From positions 785,491 through 846,882 of the forward strand of contig NZ_PQCF01000032.1 in NCBI RefSeq assembly GCF_002964765.1: a DNA stretch of 61,392 bases, in the 5' to 3' direction. Numbering within the stretch: the stretch's first letter is position 1; each line of letters starts with the position of its first letter. Below, piece after piece: positions 17,637 through 26,909 of the stretch. Both the position numbers and the translations under genes were made by a program. The notes under the pieces are model-generated. The model was given only the letters and a program-made list of their open reading frames with translations, was not told where the DNA came from and did not search any database. Origin of the DNA: Pseudoalteromonas sp. T1lg88. GTDB taxonomy: Bacteria; Pseudomonadota; Gammaproteobacteria; Enterobacterales; Alteromonadaceae.

Positions 17637-18884
17637 TTACACGAATGAACCCATGTAGAAAGCACCCACATAACCCACAGAATAAGCTATCAAAAGATAG
17701 AAGCTATTACGCAGGTAGCTACCGAAGGTTAAATCGCGCACCTTGCTCATGGCGATAATACCCGCCGCCGAGCCTATTACTAACATGGAGCCACCTACAC
17801 CGGTCGCATAGGTAAATGCCAGCCAGTTTTGCGTATCCATATGAATATCGGCTTTCAGCAGTGCCGCGGTTAAAGGTACGTTATCGACCGCTGCCGACAG
17901 TAGACCCATCAGGTAGTTGGCCTGACTTGGCGCTAACACCTCATACAGATGAGTAAACTGGGCCAGCACGCCCACTTCTTTTAGAGCGCCAACCAGTAAC
18001 AATACACCCACGAAGAACAACAAGGTGTCATACTCAATCTCACGGATATAGTCGATGATCTGCTTGTTTACGTCCTTTTTGCGCATCAAGAACTGCGCCG
18101 TTAGGAACATCAGCGATAGACCGAATAAAAACGTCAACAGGGGCGGAATTTGAAACAGCACACTCATGGTCAGGGTGCCGACGATTGTCGAAAGGAAAAT
18201 AGCCGCTATGGTAATGTCGGTTTTTTCTATGGGTTTGCGCTCGCCTAGAGAAAAGGTCACCGTGCCGCGCATCTTCATCGATAACAAGGTCGCCAGCACC
18301 AGTACGCTAAAGGCTGCTGGAGCAATCAATAACAACAGATTGCCTATGGTCACCTTGTCGGCCAGGAAGATCATCAAGGTGGTTACGTCACCTGTGATCA
18401 GCGACACGCCGCCGGAGTTAACCGCAAAGATAATCAAGGTCGCGTATTTTACCAGCTTGCGGCCATCAAGTTTCAACGACATCACCACAGCCAGCGATAC
18501 TAAGGTCGCGGTAATATTGTCGGAAATCGATGAGAATAAAAACGCAAAACCAGCAATAAGGAACATCAGCTTGCGCTCGCTAATCTTACTTGGCAGTACC
18601 CTTTGAACCAAATTTTGAATGAACCCTTTGGAGTTGAGATAGGCAACAAAGGTCATAGCCGCCATTAAAAACAGCCACAGGGTCGCTATTTCTAAAATGT
18701 TCTCATTAAGTTCATCTTTGATATGATCAAGGGAATGACCGTGAAGGGGCGAGATGAAGAGGATAATCCAGCACAAAGTGCCGAAAAAAAGCGTGGTTTT
18801 AGCCTTATTTACATGGATGACGTCTTCCACAACAATAAGCACAAACGCCACGGCAATGAGCGTCAAGATGAGCGCACTGACCAT
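17637..18884 (-). CDS. nhaD: NhaD-type Na+/H+ antiporter
   Basis: A 415-residue membrane protein with about ten to twelve helices, of the NhaD/IT superfamily, which expels Na+ or Li+ in exchange for protons. Typical stretches are SSISDNITATLVSLAV, the loop FAVNSGGVSLITGDVTTLMI, and AAVDNVPLTAALL, where paired acidic and polar residues line the path in this group. I start at the ATG at 18884, behind AAGGAA. The longer frame to 18989 adds 35 residues with no good start signal. It is a single gene, divergent from the mks operon. Confidence 0.9.
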   Translation of the reverse strand: MVSALILTLIAVAFVLIVVEDVIHVNKAKTTLFFGTLCWIILFISPLHGHSLDHIKDELNENILEIATLWLFLMAAMTFVAYLNSKGFIQNLVQRVLPSKISERKLMFLIAGFAFLFSSISDNITATLVSLAVVMSLKLDGRKLVKYATLIIFAVNSGGVSLITGDVTTLMIFLADKVTIGNLLLLIAPAAFSVLVLATLLSMKMRGTVTFSLGERKPIEKTDITIAAIFLSTIVGTLTMSVLFQIPPLLTFLFGLSLMFLTAQFLMRKKDVNKQIIDYIREIEYDTLLFFVGVLLLVGALKEVGVLAQFTHLYEVLAPSQANYLMGLLSAAVDNVPLTAALLKADIHMDTQNWLAFTYATGVGGSMLVIGSAAGIIAMSKVRDLTFGSYLRNSFYLLIAYSVGYVGAFYMGSFV

Positions 18885-19213
18885 TTTGAGTATTATTCCT
18901 TGCGACAAGCGATTTAAAAAAGTACGGCTAAGTTTATTGGTGGTACAAATTACACCCAGATGTACAAATAACAAACTTAGCGATACCATGGGTTAATTGC
19001 AGACAATTACAGTCTGCAAGCGGCGCGAATTCTAACATTCATATGCCCAAGGAGCTATTACCAATTCGTTGTAAGTGACAATTTCTTTACATATTTTTTG
19101 TCAACCAAATACAACGCTTTTCGTAAAGATAATGTAACAGTGAAAAGCTATTTTCCCCTTTTGTACCTTTAGTTATAATCCCTGCCTATTGCCAAGCACA
19201 AAGAAACAACATA
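18885..19213. other. Divergent intergenic region between nhaD and mksF
   Basis: About 330 bases with no convincing gene. It must hold both promoters. A TATAAT at 19174-19179, 35 bases before the mksF start, is a good -10 candidate but lacks a recognisable -35. An upstream TTGTCA at 19098 is not suitably spaced to it. No operator-like repeat was found. Confidence 0.5.
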
Positions 19214-20494
19214 ATGATAATAGCGAAACGCGTGCTCAATACGCTGACTGAGCTATGGCCGGTGCTTGAGACCCTGATGAAACGTTTCAAAATGGGCGAC
19301 TTTAGCATCAAGGAAGTGCAAAGCATCATAAAGCAGCACTTTCCTCATTATTCCGGCGCTCAGATTTACAAAGAAACCAACCGCCTGCTTAGCCAAGACA
19401 TTCTTGTTCCCTTAGCAAAATCATCGCAATTGGAAATCAACCGTGCGGTGAGTGATTTTGCCGCCTACTTATTGCAAGATGAAAGCTTGGGCGTGGCCGC
19501 TGAAATTCATGTTTTAGTGGACGACTTAGAGCGCTTAAGCGCTAAGCTCACTAAGGCGGTCGGTGATGATGATTACGGTGATATCAGTCGCTACACCCGG
19601 ATTATGGATGAACGGGTACGTAAAATCGTCAAACTCTACCAGCACAATGAAAACGCCATTTACAATCTGGTTGAGCAAGCCAAGGCCAATGGTTCAAGCA
19701 TGTCTCTGAGCAAGCGTTATAAGGCGGTGATTGAAGCCTTTGACGAATATATAGAACCCATGCTGGAAATGCTCGATATAAGCGGTGCCTTTCAAATTTG
19801 CTTCGACACCATTGAGCTTAGCCTTACCGAACACCTGTTGCACCTAAAACAAAGCGGCCGCGACGCCAATACCATTCGCATGTTGGAACAGCTGCGCACC
19901 CGCATCCTCGATATGCACCATATTGGCCGCGAAAGTCTGCGCCAAAGTGCCGACATGCTGATGCCACTGCGCGAAGAGTTAAGACAAAACACCCTAGTCA
20001 CCCGCCAGGCCGCCAAGGTACTGGGGCTTATTCGTAAGCGCGGTTTGGATAGCGTGATGAGCGCCCATCAGCCGTTTTTTGCCAGCGAGCCCATGCATCA
20101 CCAACTCGGCAGTAATGCACAATTAGTGGCCTATATGGCCGGGCTAAGCGAGTTTGAAGAGCATGACTTTGAAATGCCCGACGCCAGCGCTGCCGAGCCC
20201 TATCGCGCCCCAAATATTCCCAGCTTCAGAGATGTTCGCGCCCTGTTTAAACCCGCCAAGGGCAACAACAAAGCCCGTAAGCAGCAGCTTATTGATGTGC
20301 TCGATACCCATTATCCTGAGCTGGAGTCCGACGAGCTGTTATACCTGTATCAAAAACTGATTAACGACCCCTCGCTGACCCTGAGTCAAAGCGAACGGCT
20401 TGAAACTAAAACCATCGCCGGCAAGCGCTTTGCCTTGTATCCCTTTATCGATGCCAGTGATGCGACAACAACAAAAAGTAGCGAACAATTATGA
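19214..20494 (+). CDS. mksF: Condensin kleisin subunit MksF
   Basis: A 426-residue MukF-like kleisin of the MksBEF condensin. It would bridge the two ATPase heads of MksB and bind MksE dimers. The N-terminal part has the winged-helix pattern of the family, the middle is long and helical (for example YRAVIEAFDEYIEPMLEML-like spacing), and the C-terminal part (RFALYPFIDA) looks like the head-binding winged helix. It overlaps mksE by four bases (ATGA), the order mksF-mksE-mksB being that of known loci. The identification rests on operon order, sizes and overall character, not on a strong motif. Confidence 0.8.
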   Translation: MIIAKRVLNTLTELWPVLETLMKRFKMGDFSIKEVQSIIKQHFPHYSGAQIYKETNRLLSQDILVPLAKSSQLEINRAVSDFAAYLLQDESLGVAAEIHVLVDDLERLSAKLTKAVGDDDYGDISRYTRIMDERVRKIVKLYQHNENAIYNLVEQAKANGSSMSLSKRYKAVIEAFDEYIEPMLEMLDISGAFQICFDTIELSLTEHLLHLKQSGRDANTIRMLEQLRTRILDMHHIGRESLRQSADMLMPLREELRQNTLVTRQAAKVLGLIRKRGLDSVMSAHQPFFASEPMHHQLGSNAQLVAYMAGLSEFEEHDFEMPDASAAEPYRAPNIPSFRDVRALFKPAKGNNKARKQQLIDVLDTHYPELESDELLYLYQKLINDPSLTLSQSERLETKTIAGKRFALYPFIDASDATTTKSSEQL

Positions 20495-21045
20495 CCGACA
20501 TAGACTTAACCCAGCTTACCCAGCTGCACTACATCAATAAAAAACTGGTCAGCGGCTATCATATCAGCGAGCAGGACAACCTTGCCTGGCAGGAGCTCGA
20601 CCAACAACAAGAGCAATACGCCGCCCTCTTTAGTGCCCTAGGTCACACCCTGGTGCACGATGCCCGTGGTTTTTTCCATTTTGCCACAGATGAAGGCACA
20701 GCCAACATGGGTAAGATCTCCCGAGCCATTGCGCTCTTTATCTATACCCTGATTGAGCACTACGCCAACCAGGGCCAGGATCCCATGCGCGCGCTGTTCG
20801 ACAAAGACGTCGACCTGGAGCTGTGTCAGGAGCTGGTGTTACACAACAAGGTGCTCTATGACCAGTTGGAGATCTTCTCCGGCACCGACTTACGCAAGGA
20901 TGTGCTGATGCGCATGGTGCGCCTGGGAATGGCCAAGGCCAAAGACAAGGAAAGCGTGTTTCGTTTACTCGCCCCCATTCACCGCTATCTCGATGCCCTG
21001 TTAGAAGTAAATGAAGACGCGCTTGAAAGCGCCGAGGAGCTATAA
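20491..21045 (+). CDS. mksE: Condensin subunit MksE
   Basis: A 184-residue MukE-like protein that binds the kleisin MksF and modulates loading of the condensin on DNA. It is mostly helical, with a segment (HDARGFFHFATDE) typical of the winged-helix beta wing seen in MukE-like proteins. The start overlaps the mksF stop, and the stop directly abuts the mksB ATG, which indicates tight translational coupling and fixed stoichiometry. The length is at the short end for the family. Confidence 0.78.
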   Translation: MTDIDLTQLTQLHYINKKLVSGYHISEQDNLAWQELDQQQEQYAALFSALGHTLVHDARGFFHFATDEGTANMGKISRAIALFIYTLIEHYANQGQDPMRALFDKDVDLELCQELVLHNKVLYDQLEIFSGTDLRKDVLMRMVRLGMAKAKDKESVFRLLAPIHRYLDALLEVNEDALESAEEL

Positions 21046-23835
21046 ATGCAGCAATTACACGGTCTGAGTAAACTAGCCCTGTTAAATACCGCTGGCTATG
21101 CCAAATGCGTGATCCCGCTGGATAAAAGCAGCTCTATTTGCGCGCCAAACAACACGGGGAAAAGCTCGGTAATAAACGCCCTGCAGTTTCCCCTTATCAA
21201 TGACTTACGCCTGACCGAATGGGATGGCCATGATTTAGAAGAAACCCGCAAATTCTATTTTAATTCCGACCAGTCCTATATCTTGCTTGAGGCCGACCTG
21301 CCCCATGGCAAGGTGGTCATAGGTGTGGCGGGCCTTGGCAAAATAGCCGGCTTTGCCCATCAGTTCTTTTGTTATAACGGCGCGCTGAACCTTGATGACT
21401 TTACCGACAACAAGCGCATCGTCAAATACACCCGCTTGTTCAATCATCTTAAGGACAAGGGTTTTAGCCCCATCGAACTCAAGGCGCAGGAACTCAATGC
21501 CTTATTGATAGGCGGCGCAACGCCGTTCGATGGCGACATCAACCTGCGCATGATCCCGCTCAATAATGTCAGCGACGCCGCCACCTATAAAGAAATCTTC
21601 CGTCGCATGCTTAACCTGCACAAGCTCGGCGCCAGCGATGTAAAACGCTTTATGATGCGTGTGTTTGAGCGCCATATGTCCAACGCTAACGTCGACTTTT
21701 ATGAGGTCTGGCAGCGGGCATTCGACAAGGTTAATCGCGCCCGTCGTGAGCTCAATGCCTTGGAAACCATGCAAGAGCCCATCGCCGCGCTGGAAAGTAT
21801 GTTGGAGCACCAAAGTGCCCTTAAAGGCAAGCTAGGTGCCTATGCGCCAAAAATCGACTTGGCCCTGGCCGAGTTCGATACCTTTTATGAGGATCAGCAC
21901 GCCACCTTGGCCGAGCAACTTGAAGAAATCTCTCAGGAGAAGGAAGAATTCGAGCAAAAGCAGCGCCTCTACGTGCAACAATCACGGGATATCGAGCGCA
22001 AGCTCACCGAGCTTGCGGCTTGGTTTAACGATTTCGACGCCCTGCATACTGAGTTTGAGCTGACCAACAGCGCCACCTTGCAAAGCGAGCTAAAAGCGCT
22101 TAAACAAGAGTATGAAGCCCTGTCCCACTCGCTTAAAAGCGCCGAGGGCCAGAGCCTGCATACCCTGGATTTTCGTATTAAAGAGACGCAAAAGCAGATC
22201 AAGAGCCTGAAACTTCAGCTGAAAAACCTGGAGTACAACCTCTTTACCCGCATGCGCGAGGACTTATCGCTCAAAGAAGTGGAAGAAATTTCGCGCATCC
22301 TCAATCCGGATCTGCTCTCTTTTGCCACCAGTAATGGCGGCGAGATCAATATTGACGATGAGGATGCGTTTGGCGCATTTTTATCCGAGCTAAGCCAGGC
22401 CGTGCGCGGCGGTGAGCTGGTGGTACCGGGCGCGACCATTTCCCTGAAGAAGCTGCCGGTAGTACAGATGCAAAGCGGCGCCGATAAGGCGCAACTAAGC
22501 GAGCAGCTGGCATCCCTTGAGCGCTCACTGAATGACCTTAAGGCCCAACGTGACGTTGCCGCCGATGTCGCCGGTAAACAAGCCGAGCGCGATGCTCTGT
22601 ATGAGCAACTTATGGCCCAGGAAGCGGCGTTAAAACGCTTTGAGCAATACCAGGTTATGCAACGCTCCTGTGATGCCCAACAGGCCCTGCAAGAAAGCCT
22701 TAATGGTGAGCAGGAAGAAGTGGATGCCCATCTCAGTGAAGTGCAACAAAATGCCGCAGGTATCGCCGATCGCCGCGCCATTATTAACTCCAAAAAAGAG
22801 GCGTTGGAGCGTCAAAAAGCCCGCTTGCAACAGGTTAAGAACGAGCGCTTGGATCACACCCTGGACTTTATCAGCGGTAAGGTAACCCCCTACCTTATCG
22901 ATATCACCTTTGATCTTGATGCCCTGGCCGACACCATTCACGGCTTTAACAAGGATTGTCAGGAGCTGCGCAACTTCGATATCAATGTGCGCAATACCTA
23001 TTTGCATATCTACAACGCCGGGATCACCAAATTTGATAACGAAAGCGACGAGCTGAGCAAATACCAAAAGCTGATCAGCGCCTATCACAACCTGGATAAC
23101 GAGCGCGAGGCGGTCAATCGCCAGGCTCGAGTGGCATTGACCGATGTGGCCGCCACCATTAAGGGGCTGCGCCAGGACTTAAACCGCTTAACATCGGAAA
23201 TGCGCCTGTTTAATCAGGGGATCAGCGAGCACCAGATCTCAAACCTCAAAGGCTTTAAGATTGAGGTGGTGCCAAGAAAAATGTTGGTGCAAAGCATAGA
23301 TACTATCCTTGCTACCTCAGATCTTTATGAGCAAGGGGATAGCCTGGATTTATTGGCGGAGCAGCATGTACACGAAAGTGAGGTGAATGAGGCCAAAGAT
23401 CAATTGATTAAGCTCGCTTCCGACAAGGCGGGACTGACGCTGAGCGATCTTTTTGATATCCGCTTTGAGGTGGTTAACCGCGCTGGCGACACCGAGTATT
23501 TCGATAAAATCGACTCGGCCGGTTCAAACGGTACCCGTATTACCATCAAGCTGTTATGCGGCATGTTATTTATTCGCCATCTGCTTTCGGATAAAGAGAA
23601 AAGCCAGTACCGAGTGCCCCTGTATATTGATGAGGCCGCCGATATCGACCCGCAAAACCAGCAGGCTATTATCGAAACCGCGTTAAGCTTCGGTTTTGTG
23701 CCCATCTTTGCCTCGGTTAAACCGCAGATCAGCTGTGACTATATAGTTCCTATTCGTACCTTGGGCGATGGCAAGCAAAACTGGGTAGATGAAAAAGACT
23801 GGATCCGCGTGGAAAACGAAGAGCTGGTTTCTTGA
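21046..23835 (+). CDS. mksB: SMC-like condensin ATPase MksB
   Basis: A 929-residue ATPase with split head domains and long coiled-coil arms (about 250-420 and 480-640). The Walker A region at 33-40 reads APNNTGKS, with alanine where the consensus has the first glycine; the GKS is intact. A signature-like SAGSNGTRITIKLL lies near residue 822, and Walker B LYIDEAADID has D862 and E863. The size is right for MksB (about 930 to 950) and much smaller than MukB (about 1,480). The arms are short with a central hinge-like stretch (TPYLIDITFDLDALADTIHG). It would organise or compact DNA with MksF and MksE. No mksG/jetD nuclease gene follows. Confidence 0.85.
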   Translation: MQQLHGLSKLALLNTAGYAKCVIPLDKSSSICAPNNTGKSSVINALQFPLINDLRLTEWDGHDLEETRKFYFNSDQSYILLEADLPHGKVVIGVAGLGKIAGFAHQFFCYNGALNLDDFTDNKRIVKYTRLFNHLKDKGFSPIELKAQELNALLIGGATPFDGDINLRMIPLNNVSDAATYKEIFRRMLNLHKLGASDVKRFMMRVFERHMSNANVDFYEVWQRAFDKVNRARRELNALETMQEPIAALESMLEHQSALKGKLGAYAPKIDLALAEFDTFYEDQHATLAEQLEEISQEKEEFEQKQRLYVQQSRDIERKLTELAAWFNDFDALHTEFELTNSATLQSELKALKQEYEALSHSLKSAEGQSLHTLDFRIKETQKQIKSLKLQLKNLEYNLFTRMREDLSLKEVEEISRILNPDLLSFATSNGGEINIDDEDAFGAFLSELSQAVRGGELVVPGATISLKKLPVVQMQSGADKAQLSEQLASLERSLNDLKAQRDVAADVAGKQAERDALYEQLMAQEAALKRFEQYQVMQRSCDAQQALQESLNGEQEEVDAHLSEVQQNAAGIADRRAIINSKKEALERQKARLQQVKNERLDHTLDFISGKVTPYLIDITFDLDALADTIHGFNKDCQELRNFDINVRNTYLHIYNAGITKFDNESDELSKYQKLISAYHNLDNEREAVNRQARVALTDVAATIKGLRQDLNRLTSEMRLFNQGISEHQISNLKGFKIEVVPRKMLVQSIDTILATSDLYEQGDSLDLLAEQHVHESEVNEAKDQLIKLASDKAGLTLSDLFDIRFEVVNRAGDTEYFDKIDSAGSNGTRITIKLLCGMLFIRHLLSDKEKSQYRVPLYIDEAADIDPQNQQAIIETALSFGFVPIFASVKPQISCDYIVPIRTLGDGKQNWVDEKDWIRVENEELVS

Positions 23836-23842
23836 TTTGACC

Positions 23843-23876
23843 AAATAACAAAGGGGCGCCTGCCCCTTTGTTATTT
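23843..23876 (+). terminator. Terminator of the mks operon
   Basis: A 15-bp perfect stem (AAATAACAAAGGGGC at 23843-23857, complement at 23862-23876) with a four-base loop, running into TTTTT. It lies just after the mksB stop and may also serve the convergent gene at 23896. Confidence 0.9.
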
Positions 23877-23895
23877 TTCGCTCAATAGCATTCCA

Positions 23896-24249
23896 TTACT
23901 CATCAAGCAAGGTATCAAAACCACCGTAAATCATCCGCTTACCATCAAACGGCATGGGGTTAAGCTGCTCCTGGCAACTGGGGTCCTGCATAAATTCTGC
24001 CCAGCCCTGATCACGCACTTCTTTTGACGGCCAGTGGATCCAGGAAAACACCACGGTTTCATCGTCTTTGCATTGCACCGCCATGGGAAACGACGTCAGT
24101 TTGCCATCGGGTACATCACTGCCCCAATTTTCCACCACACGATCGGCACCATACTTTTTAAAAAACACCGCGGCCTTTGCCGTATGTTCACGATACTCCT
24201 CGCGTTTTTCCGTTGGCACAGCACAGACAAAACCATCTACATAACTCAT
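23896..24249 (-). CDS. DUF1428 family protein (YbaA-like)
   Basis: A 117-residue protein of the dimeric alpha-beta barrel type, matching DUF1428: MSYVDGFVCAVP at the start, then YREHTAKAAVFFKKYGA, VENWGSDVPDGKLTSFP and a C-terminal FDGKRMIYGGFD. The function of the family is not established. The ATG at 24249 has AAGGAG eight bases upstream and gives the normal family start, so the longer frame to 24276 is rejected. It is monocistronic. Confidence 0.88.
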   Translation of the reverse strand: MSYVDGFVCAVPTEKREEYREHTAKAAVFFKKYGADRVVENWGSDVPDGKLTSFPMAVQCKDDETVVFSWIHWPSKEVRDQGWAEFMQDPSCQEQLNPMPFDGKRMIYGGFDTLLDE

Positions 24250-24514
24250 GTTTATTCTCCTTGGTGCAGCTCGCACCTTTACATTTTTATTAGGATTAAC
24301 CTATAGCGGACAAAGCCGACTGTTTCTAGCGGCCTTTTCAAGCGACATCTCCAAGCGGACGCATAAATTTCTCCCTTCATAGTATGTATGATGCTCGGCA
24401 AAACGCCGGAAAAGTTTCCTCCCCGACCGTAAAACTGATAATTCTCTACAACAAATTCAACCCCTTGCATATACTCACTCTACGATTGTGCACTAAGCCA
24501 CGAAGGAGAATTAA

Positions 24515-24898
24515 ATGATTGCCTATACCATGATAGGAGTAAGCGATTTACCCATGGCGATAGATTTCTACAAGCCATTATTTGCGCAAATGGGCATGGA
24601 AATATGTTGGCAAGGCGATACCTGCGCCTCTTTTGGCATTGTCGATGATGAGTCGGTGCCACGCTTTTTTATCGGCTACCCATTCGATGGTGCTGCCGCC
24701 AGCGTCGGCAATGGCACCATGACGGCATTTAGGCTGCAATCACCGGAGCAGGTTGTGGCCCTGCACAAGATGGCCTTGGAAAATGGCGGCAGAGATGTTG
24801 GTAAGCCGGGTTATCGACCCCAATATGGCGAGGGCTTTTATGCCGCCTATGTGCGCGATAGCGATGGTAATAAACTCGCTTTTGTTGTCTATCCTTAG
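24515..24898 (+). CDS. VOC (glyoxalase/bleomycin resistance) superfamily protein
   Basis: A 127-residue vicinal oxygen chelate protein. Two beta-alpha-beta-beta-beta modules are apparent: TMIGVSDLPMAIDFYKPLFAQ at the start, and a second module ending in FYAAYVRDSDGNKLAFVVY, the usual closing motif. Members include glyoxalases, dioxygenases and antibiotic-binding proteins, so the substrate is unknown. A good AAGGAG precedes the ATG. It stands alone. Confidence 0.85.
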   Translation: MIAYTMIGVSDLPMAIDFYKPLFAQMGMEICWQGDTCASFGIVDDESVPRFFIGYPFDGAAASVGNGTMTAFRLQSPEQVVALHKMALENGGRDVGKPGYRPQYGEGFYAAYVRDSDGNKLAFVVYP

Positions 24899-24938
24899 TC
24901 TTAAGCAACTTAACTAAGCGATCGGGGCATTCCCTTCA

Positions 24939-25295
24939 GTGCTACAGCCACTTTTTTTACTCACCTTTTTTATTGGCACCTTTATTGGCTTTCGTTTTGT
25001 CCTGGCTTATCTACGGGTGAAAGACGAAGTCAATAAAAGGGCCATTGCACTGACGATCAGTTTTTTAGCCATTCAACTCGCCTGCGGCTGGGTGAGCAAC
25101 CTGCTAAATTTTGTCGAGCCCACAACCCTTATCGCTTCGGTGATCCTCTTTGCCTTTGTATTAAGAAAAGTACTGATCCTAAAGCTATGGCAAGTTATCG
25201 CCATCCCCATTGTGGTATCTATGATCTCCACCCTATTTATGGCCATTACCTTTATGCTGGCCATTCGCTTGTTTGGGCCCATCGGCGTCAATTGA
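24939..25295 (+). CDS. Small integral membrane protein, unknown
   Basis: A 118-residue, strongly hydrophobic protein with about four membrane helices (residues 2-20, 36-52, 62-75 and 82-112). It starts with GTG and has no strong ribosome-binding site. No motif was recognised. It follows the VOC gene on the same strand after 40 bases, so the two may be co-transcribed, but this says nothing about function. Confidence 0.55.
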   Translation: MLQPLFLLTFFIGTFIGFRFVLAYLRVKDEVNKRAIALTISFLAIQLACGWVSNLLNFVEPTTLIASVILFAFVLRKVLILKLWQVIAIPIVVSMISTLFMAITFMLAIRLFGPIGVN

Positions 25296-25429
25296 AACCC
25301 AACGCCTAGGAAAATATGATCCAGATCCTCTTTGCGTAAAATTTACACACATTTACGCTAAATGCTGTCGAAATTGACACAAATCTCACCCATACTGGAT
25401 TTTAGTTTCGCTCAACCTGAGAATTAAAT

Positions 25430-25963
25430 ATGGATAATAAACTCTCGACCCCCACCATAGTATTGCATTGGCTTACCGGCTTGTTGTTTATCGGCGTATT
25501 GGCATTTGGCTTGTATGTTGAGGAGCTGCCCAAGGGGGATGAAAAGCTAGAGATGCTGGCACTGCATAAATCCTTTGGCATTACCGTGCTTTGTTTTGCC
25601 TTTGCGCGCTTGCTCTGGCGCCTTAAAGAGGGTGAAATTACCCATGTTGCCGAGCTTAGCAAAGTCCAGGAGTTAACCGCTAAGAGCGTGCATATGGTGT
25701 TGCTGATAGGCACCTTGTTAATGCCCATCTCCGGATTAATGATGAGTATCGGCGGCGGCCATGGTGCGGCCTTATTTGGTTTCGAGCTCTATCCAAAGAG
25801 TGAAAAAATCGAATGGATGGGAAGCCTTGGGCACGATATTCATGGCCCGGCGGCCTGGTTGTTGCTTGTGACCCTGTTGGTGCATATCGCCGCGGCCATC
25901 AAACACCATTTAATCGATAAAGATAGAACCTTAAGTCGTATGCTGGGGCGTGGCAGCGACTAA
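25430..25963 (+). CDS. Cytochrome b561 family protein
   Basis: A 177-residue inner-membrane cytochrome b561 (CybB type) with four helices and two b hemes, thought to move electrons from ubiquinol, including to superoxide in E. coli. Histidines suitable for heme ligation are in the helices: VLHWLTG near residue 13, LHKSFG near 46, HGPAAW near 139 and LLVHIAAAIKHH near 149-157. A sharp terminator follows. It is a single-gene unit. Confidence 0.88.
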   Translation: MDNKLSTPTIVLHWLTGLLFIGVLAFGLYVEELPKGDEKLEMLALHKSFGITVLCFAFARLLWRLKEGEITHVAELSKVQELTAKSVHMVLLIGTLLMPISGLMMSIGGGHGAALFGFELYPKSEKIEWMGSLGHDIHGPAAWLLLVTLLVHIAAAIKHHLIDKDRTLSRMLGRGSD

Positions 25964-25977
25964 CTCGAAAATAAAAT

Positions 25978-25995
25978 GGGGAGCCTAGGCTCCCC
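25978..25995. terminator. Bidirectional terminator between cytochrome b561 and secF
   Basis: A perfect 18-base palindrome, GGGGAGCCTAGGCTCCCC, flanked by A-rich sequence on the left and TTTTTT on the right. It serves the convergent genes on both sides. Confidence 0.85.
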
Positions 25996-26009
25996 TTTTT
26001 TATACCCGC

Positions 26010-26909
26010 TTAAGGCTCAGCCAATTGCCTTTTGACCTCTTCACTGTCCTTGTGCAGATAATTATCACTGCTTAACCCCAGGCTTTGCGGCAAGGTGGCA
26101 CTGATAAATACCGACGACCAGGTACCCACCAGGACGCCAACAAACAAGGTGATGGCAAAGCCACGCAGCGGCGCCCCCGCCATCATCCAGATACTGATAA
26201 TGGTGGTTAAGGTAGTCAAGGAGGTGATCAGGGTTCGGCTCATGGAGGCAAAAATGGCCTCATTCACGCTTCTGGACACATTTTGCTCGGGTTTAGCGCG
26301 CACTATCTCGCGCACCTTATCGCCTATGACTATGGAGTCATTGAGGGAGTATCCGATGATCGCCAAAATAGCCGCCAACACGGTTAAGGTAAATTCCACC
26401 TCAAACAAGGCTAACAGCGCCAGGGTGATAATCACATCATGGGCCAGCGCCAGGGTTGCCGCTACGCTTAAGCGCCATTCAAAACGACCAAGGAGATAAA
26501 GCATCACCGCCAGGGTAGCGAATAACAATGCCATCATTCCCTGCTCTATCAGTTCATCGCCGGCGGCGGCACCCAAAAAGCTGTTATCAAGCACGGTTGC
26601 ACCGCTGTGCACCGACCAGCTCGCCAGCCAATCGCCGCTGGCCCGTCCCGCCTCGGGCGTTTGAAACACTGACCATTGCCCCGGGCCCCGATCGGTTAAG
26701 CGAAATGGCCCATCAATATAATTGCCAAGATCTTGCTTTAACGGCTCTTGGGCGACCGACTGAGGCAGACTAAACTCACTGACGTAACCGCCGGTAAAAT
26801 CCTGCCCCAAGGGCACACCCTTAAGGGTGATGATCAACAGGCTCAATACCATAAGCAAAACACTCAACCACAGGCCAAATTGGCGCACGGATTTAAAATT
26901 ACTCACCAT
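26010..26909 (-). CDS. secF: Protein translocase subunit SecF
   Basis: A 299-residue SecF with six membrane helices and one periplasmic domain. It uses the proton or sodium gradient with SecD to pull exported proteins out of SecYEG. Family motifs: GQDFTGGYV in the first periplasmic loop, then IGYSLNDSIVIGDKVRE and the helix ASMSRTLITSLTTLTT. The ATG at 26909 overlaps the end of secD by 11 bases, and the longer frame is rejected. No yajC or tgt is present, unlike the usual yajC-secD-secF locus, so this is probably a second copy. Confidence 0.9.
   Translation of the reverse strand: MVSNFKSVRQFGLWLSVLLMVLSLLIITLKGVPLGQDFTGGYVSEFSLPQSVAQEPLKQDLGNYIDGPFRLTDRGPGQWSVFQTPEAGRASGDWLASWSVHSGATVLDNSFLGAAAGDELIEQGMMALLFATLAVMLYLLGRFEWRLSVAATLALAHDVIITLALLALFEVEFTLTVLAAILAIIGYSLNDSIVIGDKVREIVRAKPEQNVSRSVNEAIFASMSRTLITSLTTLTTIISIWMMAGAPLRGFAITLFVGVLVGTWSSVFISATLPQSLGLSSDNYLHKDSEEVKRQLAEP

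Noticed and set aside
22215..22793. 192-residue ORF antisense to mksB
   Set aside because: Ser/Cys-rich product typical of the complement of a helical coiled-coil gene; mksB is clearly the coding strand.
19214..23835. Complete Wadjet (JetABCD) defence system
   Set aside because: The fourth gene (JetD/MksG) is missing: a terminator and an unrelated convergent DUF1428 gene follow mksB.
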